Shown: in pieces, positions 36,771 through 49,300 of the stretch
Position numbering within the stretch: position 1 is the stretch's first letter
Layout of the letters: the number at the start of each line of letters is the position of its first letter
Assembly (NCBI GenBank): GCA_000727475.1
Contig: KL647304.1
Span: 2,435,694-2,499,693, forward strand
Source: Sarcocystis neurona
Lineage: Eukaryota > Apicomplexa > Conoidasida > Eucoccidiorida > Sarcocystidae
Length of the DNA stretch: 64,000 nt
Direction: 5' to 3'
Made by a program: the position numbers and the translations under genes
The notes under the pieces: model-generated
What the model was told of the DNA's origin: nothing
Database searches by the model: none
Seen by the model: the letters and a program-made list of their open reading frames with translations, nothing else

Positions 36771-39700
36771 GTGTGTGCCTTCGTGCACACGCAGACGTAG
36801 AGAGACAGATATGCGTATGTGTACTTATACGTAGATCTTGGTCAGTGTTCTCCCTCATTTACTCTGGTGAACGGTCAATGCGTGCATTTAGAGCGGTCTG
36901 CATCCCATTTTAGTGCTAGGAAAAGAGAGAGGACTGTCTTCCTTTAGCCAATATCAGCAGACACAAGGAATAAGATTAACAGGAAAGGAAGCAAAGAGGA
37001 GAAAGTGGAAGACAAAAGAGGTATATACATATATACATATATGTATCGATGTGCTCCTGCTGGGGACTAACGTCTTCCAGTATATACCGGTTTTCGACGT
37101 CCTCAACCCGACCTAAATCGCCTGCCCCTTTTGTGCTGGCCTGTTGACAACCACCTAGTATACACATAAATATGCTACGCTCTGCCTGCACATGCATCGA
37201 GAAACATACACCAACATATGTACCCATACGTATATGTGCATATATATATACATGTGTACGTAAGTGTATTTGTGTGTATATCTAGCACGTGATGCCACGA
37301 CAGAGACGAAGACATATATGTATATATATAACACATCTTATTCGCCCCCCACGCGTATGACTGAATATAAATTTACATATGTATACAGAGAGAGAAATAG
37401 GCGATAACACGCCTAAAACAGAATTCTTGGTATTGTGCGCTTGCATGTGCCTACGATTTGAATTAAAGCGTCCACACAAGCCAAACAAAGAGGTTTTGCT
37501 TGTGGCGCGCAGGCGGTCCACAGATGCAGCACAACGTCCTCTCCGTTTCGCATGGATACATATATATATATATAAATGAGGTGAAATTGAGTACGAGTGC
37601 GCTTCTGCTGCTGGGTTGCTGTCACCGCTGCAGAGGACTCGCTGAGTTATTATGTACGGCGGTAGCTACTACTCTATTCCTTCTGGCCTACTGGCTCTCC
37701 GTAATCACTCCACCGGGAAGCATTCCGAACACGCCGGAATGGCAGGTTTCTGCCGTGACCGTCCCTCCTGTCGACAAAGGAGCTGCTGCGCTGGTAAACG
37801 AATACTGCAGCGACTGAAGCCACACTGTTGTGCCCCTCCCGCCCCCACCACTCCTGTGCGCTTCGTACACAAATGTATCTATATGTATATATCGCAGTTT
37901 GTATAAGTAGATTTGTATTGTATGTATCCCTTCTTTACCTTTCGTTTTCGATGGACATGTATGTATGTGTGTAGGGAGAGAGACAGAGAGAGAGAAAGGG
38001 ATACGTAGAGAATGAATTTGTATCATCTACAGTTTTGCTACTCTCTCTCGTCCCATATCTATACCTATATACATATACATATATATACATACACGAACCT
38101 GTCCTGTTCTCTGAAGACGATTTCACACATTTTCCACCTGTCGCACGCCTTCACAGGCGCCCTCGCTTGTTGGCGAGAAGCTGTCTCCTTCATAACATGG
38201 GTAATTCCCTCTACTGTGTCTGCATGTCCACCTTCGGACATATGTGTAGGCACGCAGATGTGGACCGCTCTTCTTCGCGTCCATGCGCTGTCTCTTACAC
38301 TCTGCGTCGCATCTTTGTAACCTCACTTTGACTCTTTTTGCTTGCGTCGGGATCATTCTGGCTTCTTCGGCTTCCTCCCTTGTAGCACTGCGTGAGAAGA
38401 GGTATCGAGCCATATCTATTTCCGGTGTCGTCCTCCCATCAATTCACGACTTCGCACGTGTATATCTACGCAAGACCGCTCTTCTCTTGCTCTGCTCACC
38501 TGCACACGTATTCGTCTGGCTTTCACCAGCTCCGCCTCCACCTGCACACCTTTTCGTTTCACACCTTGTGCACACACTCGGTCCCCTCTGTGCGCGCGTC
38601 CCTCTGTCTTCTTCCGCCTTTTCCCTGGGCTTTCCCTTCCTTCCGTAAATTCCCCCCGTATACATATGCACACGAGTATGGAATACTCTCTCTGTCTTTT
38701 TTTTCCTGCTCGTCTGCGTGGCGTGTAGGGATGGTCCTAATCGACATGTGTAGATGTTGAGAATATCCTGACACCGCTGTACCCACACGTGCTTACAGAT
38801 ATACGCATCAACGGCAATGAAAAAGGGTAGATTCACGTCTAGACGTCTCCCGGCTTCTCTCACATCTCGTTCGTAACCGCCTCAGAGTCCACGCATCTGA
38901 ACATCTCTCCTCAGACTTGCAGCTGTTAGTGTCCTTCTCAGTGCTGATTCTATGAACGGTGCGGGGCTCCCGTCAACATTAGTAATGCCCAAGTATCTAC
39001 AGAAGTGATCTCAATTCCTGTCTTTTTCAGGTTTTGAACAACACACGCATGCAGGATTAATTCTTCTCGTATGCGGGTATATGTGTTTAGTGTTGATGTA
39101 GATCGAGATATGCTGCACACATACACTTTTAATGACATTACATATATATATATACACACGTACGCATCTGTAGTAGGAATGGATATATATATATATATAT
39201 ATATATATGCATGTGTCATGTGTAGATATGTGCATATACCTAGTTGTACGTACATACGAAATACATTATAAATATATATATATGTAATAGAAACAAGTAA
39301 CACACGTATACGTATAGAGTTTACGTATTTGTGTGTATACTTAGTTCTATAGTACTACCGCAAAAACGTGTATATCCATCTGCACTGAAGAGACAGATCT
39401 CGACCCAGACCTGTGTATATCCGCAGTATTATGCCTATGTACTACAACCTGTTTACGTAGGTGTCCTGGTATTCTCTTTCACACACACTAGTTCACGTGT
39501 AGCTGTATTTCTTTATATTCACAGTGGTACATGTACGTACACAAGAAAACGAAAACAACCCCCGTCATGGATACAGAAGAGTTTCTAAGTACAAAGGCGT
39601 TCCTGGCCATCTCCCGATCGAAGTGTGGCCTCACGCACTCCAAGCATCTACAAAAGTATATATCACTATTAATTCACATTGTTTCTAAATGTTTGGACAT

Positions 39701-42700
39701 GTGTATATCTATGTGTACATATTCACACATTAAGCTATGAGGCACTATAAACTTCTACATCTGTACTTACCTAGATGTTTCTGCACGTCTGTGCGCGGCC
39801 ATTAACCTGCATAATATACGTACAAACACTTAGGTATATGAGGAGTATATACATATATATATAAATATGAACATATAAATAGATATAGACAAATATGTAT
39901 ATGTCTCTCTCTCTCTTTCTATACATACATATATATGCCCAAATAATTATATATATATATATATATATGTATATTTTATGTGCGCACGTAGATGCAACCA
40001 CGCGTACGCCTGTACACCTAGACGTATATATGTGTGTGACATATTTTTGCATACGCACACTGACACACGTAGATGTGTGTAAAGAGACTTCGAAGGATAA
40101 GCTTATGCATGTTAGAAATTCTTTAAAGCTCCAGTGTAAATATACTTTGACAGGAGACTAGGACGTGCAGCCCTCTATAGGATCTGTCTGTTTCCCTTCA
40201 TGAAATTCTTTACATATATATATATATAAGTATGTATGGATTTACACATTTCTTACTGTACGTGCGTGTGTACCTGGCGTATCCGTGTAGCCACCTCCCT
40301 CTAATCACTTCTTTATTACTCGTACACACACACACAAGTGTAGCGACGACGCCGGGGTCGCCTCGCAGATGTTCTGCGTCCCTTTGTCAACTTTTCTTTT
40401 GCGGGAGACACCTGCGGAGTCCGACGCTTTCTGCATTGCTGTGTCTGCGTCGTATTCTCCTCGCGCACTCGCTACAACGGCTGTCGCCCTTTGTCACCGC
40501 GTTTTCTTGCTCTTCCCTTTCCAAGCCAGAAAGGTCTCGGTTTCAGTGAATCACGCACGGAGACTCTTCCGTTGTTTGTTCTTCCTGTCTGTCGGGGTTC
40601 TGTCGACGACGCACCCGACGTCCTCTTGTAAAGAGCTATACGAATATTTCCTCCAAACGTTGTTTTCAAACCCGAGTTCTCGGCCGCTGTCTTCGATAAG
40701 GCTTTCCTTCTCAGCTTGGTCGTTCGTCTGCGCTTCGAGTACCGCGCCGCTCTGCTGCGTCTGCCGTTTCTTCTATTTGTTTCCTTGTCCTGCTTCTTCG
40801 TCAGACGTGTGTGTGCTGAAGCGAACAACGTCCTTTTCCTCTCCCTCTTTTTTTGAGTCTCCTACTCTGTCGACGTGAATGTGTAAAACGATTCATCGAA
40901 TTACACATGTTGTCGTTTTCCAGTGTGTGCCCACACGTGTGCGCAATCCTAGGGTGATAGCGTCGCTACATTGCGGTCGCGTGCCACTTCCTACCAACCG
41001 ACTCACCCATTCTCTCTCTCTTCATATACGTATGTCTATGTGTATAAATATTTATATGTGGATGTGCGCGTATCTCTCTCTCGGGGAGACGGGGACGTGC
41101 GTATACGTTGTACGTGTCTGTGCCAACGTGGAAGGGGAAACTGGAGAATTTTGTTCTCCGCTGCTTCTGGCCGTGCGGTCGCTTTTTCCTCTCTCCTGTA
41201 CCTCCTCGACTGTATTCGTATGCAGTGCTGCTGCTTCGACTGCCTGCGCGACTTTTGACCTGCCGTCACTCTGCGGCGCTTTGCTTGCTTCTACGTTTGG
41301 TTTTTTCCTTTCTTCGCCACGCCGGTCCAAGCGAGACTTGCTGCAGCGCCCACGGCCCCTCCGGACATTTGTATCTTCCTGCTTCTGTTTCTTTCGTCGC
41401 GACTCGCTCTTCCGCAACTCCTAGTGGACTTCCCCTCTATCTGGGCGTTCCTTCTCAATCGCCGCTCGGTTGCGTTCTTGTATTGCTGCAGCGTGTTAGC
41501 TGCCCTTGATAATATAGGCGTAATTTATGCATCTCAAAGAGGAGAGCATCGACGTGGTGGGACGTTTGTCTCTTGTTCGAGCAGATGTTTTGTGCTGCTG
41601 CTAGGACGAGGACACCACGGGCTGTACACGTCGCCTTGGTTTCCCGTCTACCCTGTTCTTCCTGTTCATCCCTATGTTGTCTTGCTGCTACGTCTCCTGC
41701 TTTTTCACTTCTTCCCGCCTTTCCCAGTTCTCCTTTTCTTCCTGAGTCCTGGGCTACGCTGCTTTCTCACAGCTGCTGCGCAGGCGGTGCTCCTGCAGTC
41801 TTCTTACCTTGCACCACTTTTCTCTTTCGCTGTCGCTTCCTCCCTTCCCCGCTGCAGGTGACTCTCCCCCTCCGATCGCAGCTGAGCTGTCGACGTAACC
41901 TCTGTGTCTTTCCGTCTCTCTCTCTCTCTTTTTTATGTTTGCGTGTATATCTGCATGTCTCTCTATCGCTTCTGAGCTCCTTACCATTGCGCTGCTGGCA
42001 GCGATGCGTCAGTTGTGTCTCCCGCACCCTTCTTCGTCTCGATTCCTCGACTTGTTCAAGAACAACGTCGCAGCTAAAGAACTACGAAAGCAACAAATCC
42101 TGCCGCAACACAGCTGTTGCTCAAACTAGTCGAAAACCTTTCTTCTCTGTATGTGTCTCTCTCTCCTTCACTGCCTCGCCCGCCGCCATTTCTTTCTTCC
42201 TCTACTCGCTAGATTCTCCTCTACTGACGGAATGCTTTAGCTTCTGTCTTCCTTTTTGTAATCGTTCACGCATCCCTCTTTTGTCTAAGACGCATCATGT
42301 TCTCCGCGTTGGCTTCCTCGAGTGCTCCCCCTCTTCACGAGGTGCTCGGATTACTCCAGTTGTCCTCACTTCGTTGTTCCTCTGCTTTGCTGTTTTTCTC
42401 TCTCCACGCTCATTTCTAGGTCCCTCTCTCTCTCCCCCTTTTTCTCCCAGTTGTGCCACTGTGTCTTTACCTCTCGCTTTCTTCTTTTCCTCCCGCTTCC
42501 CTTTCTTCCTTTTCCCCGCCGTCGTCCGTCCTCACCTTTCCTCTTCCTCCCATCACCTTCTCTTTGGTCTTCGCTCTTTTGTTCATTTCCTAGTTTTGGC
42601 TCCTCAGCTTCTTCAGCAGTGTCTTTCTGCAGAGAACGTCTTATGTGTCTGAACCGCTACCTGTTATTTTCGCCCTCTTCTTTTCCTCTTCTCCTTTCCC

Positions 42701-45700
42701 TTTTACTCACTACCTCCGTTCTCCTTCTTTTCTCTTTTCCGCCTCCCTGCGCTGCTCCTGCGTCGTCCTCTCCTCTTGCGTCACTTCTTTTCCCCTTTCT
42801 TTCCCATTTCTGATCAGTCCGCCTGGCTGGCACCCTTTAAAATGCCTTTTCTTGTTTTCCCTCGTCTTGAGCACTTTTTCCCTCTGCTGCTGTGGCCACA
42901 GTCCTTCTCCCTCCCCCTGTCAAGTGTCTCTTCTTTCCTGTTCTGTTTCCCCGTCCTTAGTTGTTCACGGTCTTTTAACAGTGCGTTTCCTCGTTCCTGC
43001 CAATCTCCTTCACTTTCCTCTGCGTTTCTCACGCTACCCCTTCTATTTTTATCGACTCTCTATTCTTCTCCTTTCTGTCTCCCTCTCGCGCTCTCCGCCT
43101 CCCTCTTTCGTATCTCTTCCCTCTATCGCTCACATGTATCCTTTGCAAGCACGTACGTGTGTACAACCAGATGCGTGTACATCTGTTTCTTGTACTTTCG
43201 CGCTAGTCTCTCCGTCCACAAGTATCTACATACGCGTATATATATATATATATACATACATGCGTGCATACAAACATACACACGTGAGAAGTCACCAAGG
43301 TGAACTGCTGAAAATATACATGTACCCATGTGTGTACGCTTACATATACAGACAGACACACATGCATATATACCAGCTACAACGCTATATTGCTAAATAC
43401 GTGCGGACGTAAAAGGACTGCGACCCCGGGCCTACCCGTTTCTCCCCTTTCCTTTTCTTTTTCCTTCTCCTCGCCTCTTTCTTCGGCTGCACAGATTCCG
43501 TTCTTCGCCCTGTACTCCCAATTTTCGGTTCAGGTTCTTCTTCTTTCTGTTGCTTCCCCTTTTCTCCCCTTTGTTGTCCTTGCTTCCTTTTCCGTCGCGT
43601 CCTTTGCGGTGTGTTCTCCACTTTCTACTCAATTTGCTGCCTGAATCTCTTGCTATACGTCTTCTCCGCTTGCTTGGTCTTTCTTCCTTTTCCTTCTCGT
43701 TCGCTTCACCCGCCTCTGACCCTCTGCCCCGTTATCGGGGACGTCCGGATCCTCTTCTTCCTTCCCATAACGTGGGTCGCCGTTCCCCTTTTCCCTGCTT
43801 TTCTTCTCCTGGTCGCCTTTTTTCGTCGTCTTCTTCGTCTGCCGCTCAACCTCGTCCACTCCCTCATTTCCACTACCTTCTTCTTCTTCCACTTCGTCGA
43901 AGTTATGTTCTCCTTCGTGTTTTTCTTTTCATTTTAAAGCCCCTCTTCTTCATTGCTTTCCTCGTCTCCCTCTAATTGCGACGCTGTGTCCCGTCTCGCC
44001 TCTTCTTCGCTTCTGTTCGTCGTCTGCGTATTACTCTCTTTTTCTTTTCCTTTCTTTCTTTCTGCGTCTCCCGCAAGTCTTCTTAAACTTTGCTCTCCTC
44101 CCCCTACGGCTGTCCGCTCCCTACTAAATTTCTTCTTCGGGTCCTCCTTAGCGTTTCCCACTCTCTCTGTCTCGGCCTCCTCGGTTTCTGCTTCCTTCCG
44201 ACGCCTTCCTGACTTTTATGTTTGCGGGTTTGCCTGGTCCTTTCTCTGCTATTCTGCGATGCTTCTTTTCCTCCCTCAGGAAACGAAGAAGACCGGGGAA
44301 CGAAGACACTGCAAGTGGTGCAGGATGTTGAAGCCCGACCGCGCCCACCACTGCCGAGTATGCAGAGCGTGTGTCTTGAAGATGGACCATCACTGCCCAT
44401 GGATATACAACTGCGTCGGCTACAGAAATCACAAATATTTTCTCCTTTCGCTCATTTATGGCTCTCTCGCTTCTCTCATTATAGCCTGCTGCATGTTTCC
44501 CTCTGTCCGTGAGGCCTCTGACTCGGAAAAGGTACGACGCGCGCTCATCGACGGAAGTACATATAGCGTACACACACGTACACATATATATATATGTGCA
44601 CGGGTTTTAAAAAAAATTAGTCTGTCTACACATATGTATGTACACAGCGGTGCGTCTAGAGTTCGAGAACTCATCTATGCTTCCGCTGCACAACACTGTT
44701 CACAAGCGTATTTTGTCGCCGTGTTTTAGGCGTGCACTCTCTCCCTGGTCCGTATCAACGGAAAAATAGGTAGACCTCGTTTTCTTAGTACGTAGAGAGA
44801 GCGCAAGTTTGCAACGCTGCCGCTGCGCCTCTGCCACACTGTCAGTCTCTAGAGAGCGACGCTCCTGGAAGACATCTATTGTGAGGCACGCGTTTCGCGT
44901 GTATCGACCGCCACGCACGTCTTCGTTGTGAGCGCTTGCTTCGGGCGGTTGCCACCCCCAAGCAAGTCTTCTTCTTTGAGCAGCAAAGTGCAACAGACGC
45001 ATGCATATATATATTATCCTGTTTGGCAAAAAATCGGAAACTTCCTATGAAGGCCTTGGTAGAGACTTGCACGAAGATATAAGCTACTTTGCAAGGAGTT
45101 TTTGCGACGCAGCACGCTCGCTCAACTCCTCAGTCCGGTCGGAGAACACTGTAGTGCCGACTTTGTTGCTGGTCTTCAGAGACACTGCAGTGTCGTGGTC
45201 TCCGCGACATCGGGCGAGTCTGCGTGCTCGAAAATATGCAGAGAGGCGCGGAGGAGAGTCAAGGTCGCAGCTAGCTAAATAGGCAAATGTGCGCTTCTCC
45301 AGGCCTATTCGAAGAACGCCGTGTTTTCAGTGATAAGCAGCGAGAACCCGGAGAGAAGACGTATCTGTGCGCAGCATACCGCAAATGTCAAATATGTCTT
45401 CATTTGCTGCAGGAGGGGAAGAATACATGCATCCATGCATATAGGCATGTGCCTTAATACATGTGTACACATATCGAGAAGTTGATACCCAAATGTAGGT
45501 TAATATAAGTAGGTCCCTACAAGAGAGAGATCCATGACTTCCTTTGTTCCACGTGACAAGACGGGCGCCGTCTTCCATTCTTTGTCTATATTCGTAGGTA
45601 AACGAAGAATTCGTAAAAGTACGCAGAATGTCACAAATGACGTGAATGTAGTCCTTTGTACGAGGCGTAAATTCTCCGGGCTGATTTGGTTCCTTTCTTT

Positions 45701-46287
45701 CCTTCTCTACATCGCCACACATCTGTGGGTTCTGCGGCAAAGGATTAAGAGTTTGTAAAACCACACGCAGACACAAAAACTTGGGGGCAGAAGAACCCAG
45801 GACGAGGGTGGCAAGCACGTGTGCATTTGTACACAAATGCTGGCCTTCTTCCTGACGTTTCGATACAGTACGTTGTACACGCATGTGTCGCATTAAAAAA
45901 GTCGCGCGTACGCAAAACACAGAGAAGTCCGTATCTAAGTGGTCGCGGGAGAGACAGAGACAGACAGGAAAGAAGAAAGGGAGATTGCTCGAGGGAAGTT
46001 GCTCGAGAAGGACAGAGAGAGAGAGACGGTGACTCAAAGAGAGCAATGGATGGGCAAAAAGACCCTTTTTCGCTGGAAGCGGGTCATACGCTCTTTTTAC
46101 GGCGTGCTGCTGTTCTGCTGCTGCCGTGCTCTGCTGCTGCTGCTGCAGGACTTCGAGAAGATGTTTATGCTTCTCTTTGCGGAGACGCTAGATGTTTTCC
46201 TCTGCGTCCTCATTACTGGATTTCTTTTTTTCCACCTGCAGTACGTCCTATCTATGCAACAGGCTGTGCAGATACACCTGTCCGTAC

Positions 46288-46318
<31 letters not shown>

Positions 46319-49300
46319 TAGATAGATGCACGTCAATACTACTAAGTGTGTATGTGCGTGTATCGCATATACAAAAGTGTAGGTGTGTGCTGAGCTGTAT
46401 ATACGCATATACTGATCCATTCGAAAAAAGCTCTATCTTGCTCTGTGCGCTTGTGCTTACGTGTGCACATCTCTATACGTCTACAACGTGTGGAGATATA
46501 TTCGGGCACACGCGTATCTTGGTGCTTGAATCCTTCTATACGTACAGCCGTGTGTTTGCACGTATACACAGAGAGACACTCCAGAAACGGCGTATTCTGA
46601 TGCGTTTGTTCATATGCGTACATCACCGTATACGTACGCTTACGGCCCTACAGGCGCACTTCCATACCCTCGCGTAGTACTTCTACTTGTTCTCCCGCTT
46701 TGTCTTCTTCTTCTCTCTTCCCAATCTCCCTGAGGCACACAGGGGTGAAATAGTTCTTCTGTACAGTTTTCCAACATAGATTCGCTTCAATTCTGCGTCC
46801 TGTCAACCCCACCACCCTTTCTTTTTGTCCTTCTGCAAGTGCTATTTTGACCTCCCTGACCTCCCTGACGGCCGCCACCTGCCAGCTCCTACGTCATGAG
46901 CTGTGCCTGGGTTAGCTACTACTTCACGTTGAACTTTCCCACCGCCGCGCGAACACAAAGCGGCTCTGCTCAGCCATCGGAATTTAAAGTCGTCCCTTTT
47001 CTTCACGGCGACGCCGGAGGCAATCCTTTCTGTTTCTCTGCCCCTTTCCATCTTCTTGTCACCACCCGCAGCACAACTTGTACTTCTACGTCACTGCTTC
47101 TGCCCCTCCTGGTACTACTACCACTTCGTCTACCACTAGTACGAGTGCCACCACTACTCCTGCTCCAACCTCTAGTACTACTATATTACTGCTACTGTGG
47201 CTACACTCTTACAACAGCGCACACTCTTGCCACTCCTACTCCCACTACTACTACTACTACCCCGACTATAGTCCTACAATGCTCCACTACTATTACTCGT
47301 ATCCCCACTACTGTCATACAACTAGAACTCCTCTTCTCACTACTGTTGTCCCAACTCCTACTAGTACTACGACTACTATTATGCTACTACTATTAGTGCT
47401 ACAAGCACTTTTATTACTGCCACTAGTAAAACAAGCAGTACAACTACTGGTACCAGGATACTACTGCAGAACTACTACATTATTACTGCAGTACTACCAC
47501 AGTATTACTCCTTGAGTTGCTGGTATACTCTCCCTAACCTGTTACTACAATACTACTACTCTATCAGTACTGTATGACTGTTGTAAGACTATATCATTAC
47601 TAGGCCACCACTCCTTTACAAGAACGGCTCTCCTACACTACTGCTGCGTTACTCTACGACATTGCTAGTATACGCTTCCCACCCCGTTGGTACTATACTA
47701 ATACACTATTACTGCTACGTTCGCACCTAATGGGGAATAACTGTGTTGCTCCGACGACTCTGGGCACTCTACGACCAGTGTACTACAAGCTCCCCACCTA
47801 TTAACGGAGTCGTTCGACTAACTCAGTCTGCTTCCGTCACTGCTCTTCATAAGAGTAGTACGACTACTAGACTGCTGCTAATAGTGCTAGTCTCTCTGAA
47901 CAACTACTGGTCGTTGGATTAGCCAAACAAGTAGGGTTCCCTGCTTTTTCTTCCTTTTCTACACCGTTGCAACTGTATTGGTCCATCTGTGCCGGGCAAT
48001 GGTTTTACGTGTTCGTATGTGGTCCTTGCGAGTACTAGCACACTGTAGTGTTTGCTGGTGTCAGTCTTCGAAATCCTAGACTGGTTTCTGGGAAGTGACA
48101 GAAAAAACGACTCTTCCTAGCTTTGCTTCACTCCGTCTTCTTCCCTCCCTGCACCCAACATCCCCTTCGCTATTCTGTGGCTGGGTCTAGAGTCGTAAAG
48201 TGTATGACACTTCGGTAGTCGCCGTAGACGTGTGACTTTCTTCTCGATTCCCCACTTCGTTTCGCGAGGAAGAAAACCCAGGAGTCGGTATTATTCTGGT
48301 CTTGGTCAATGCTCTGTCTCCTATCGTGAGTCGTCCTCGCTTATCTTCAAGCGCTTCGGAGAACAGCAGCTGTGTACTAACTACGCGAAGTTCTGTCTAA
48401 AGCCGAGTTATTGGAGAACAGACTCACGTAACTTAGAAAAAGGGCAGTGGTGCCGATGGACGAATGAAAACACTAACGAATACGGTTGCTTGGAGCTAAA
48501 ATCTACATCTACCGACAAAATCTATGGGCGAGGAGGAGGAAACATATGCGACTGTTGCTTCTGCTTGACTGCTACTACCGCCATGTCTGCTGATCCATCT
48601 ATCACCCTTTTTGCGGAAAAAAGTACTTGTGCGACTGTTGCTTCGCTTGACTGCTGCAGCCGCCACTTCTGCTGGTCCTACGACTTCTGCTGTTGCCACT
48701 GCGCTACTTTCTTTGCTGTTGCTGTTGCAGTGGCTTCTCTGCGGCTGCTGTTGCTACGATTGCTGCTGTTCTGACGCTGCTGCTGCTCCTGGTGCCAAAC
48801 TGCTCCTGCCGCCTCTGCTGTGTCCCGCTTTTTCCTGTTGCGTCCACTGATACCGGTGCGCCTGTCGTCTTGCCGCTCCTGCCGCGGCTGCGGCGGCTTC
48901 TGCGGCCTTATTTGGTGTAACAACGTCCTCTTTCCGGTTGCGCTTAATGTGCGGATGTCTTCCTTCTTCGGCGCTGTTTCTGCTGGCATCACTTGCTGCT
49001 GCTCTGGCTGCTGCTTCTCGGCGCTGCTGCAGTCTGCTGCGGAAGGGAATGACAACGATTGAATTCTGCGAGAAGCAATTTAAGACCCCTCCGACGGGTT
49101 CTACAGAGGTACACTCACAACATCTAACGATTGGCTGCTGTTTCCGCGTATGCAGTTTCCCCTTTCTGTTTTGACAACAACAACATAAATAAGCTTTGTC
49201 AAGTGTCACTATCCTTCTTCACCTCGCCGTATCACGCCGTCAAACATATATTCCGTGACACACACAGACACATGCATGTAAAGAACCGCGGATCCTTCAC

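Larger units (their letters stand above)
37794..44279 (+). other. Intron 3 of the DHHC gene, 6.5 kb, largely polypyrimidine
   Basis: Donor GTAAAC, acceptor TTTTCCTCCCTCAG, phase 0, directly before the catalytic exon. The sense strand is C/T-rich at about 38140-38740, 40280-43140 and 43430-44279. TA/TACGTA microsatellite DNA lies between (about 39100-40230 and 43200-43260). Open frames of up to 359 codons (for example 41573-42652) are Ser/Leu/Phe/Pro-rich and occur in several + frames at once. I read them as artefacts. Confidence 0.78.
46241..49032 (+). other. Intron 5 of the DHHC gene, with triplet-rich tracts
   Basis: Donor GTACGT, acceptor CGCTGCTGCAG, phase 2 (split codon CA|T, His). It contains a TA and GA microsatellite (46287-46324), a TAC/ACT triplet-rich tract (47070-47575) and a GCT/CTG-rich tract (48545-49032) that runs into the acceptor. 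A non-repetitive open stretch of about 100 codons (48232-48540) has no recognised domain. Confidence 0.72.

Noticed and set aside
37746..37751. Earlier donor GTTTCT for DHHC exon 3
   Set aside because: Both keep phase 0, but GTAAAC at 37794 is a better donor and gives the usual spacer before the Cys-rich domain. The earlier site is not fully excluded.
41573..43412. Open frames of 359 and 255 codons that look like multi-pass membrane proteins
   Set aside because: They lie inside the 6.5-kb DHHC intron in a polypyrimidine block. Hydrophobicity comes from TTC, CTC and CTT words, and other + frames are equally open.
43953..44279. Upstream extension of the DHHC exon frame as coding sequence
   Set aside because: The open frame continues upstream only because the DNA is C/T-rich. 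A strong TTTTCCTCCCTCAG acceptor precedes GAA ACG, and phase matches the exon ending at 37793.
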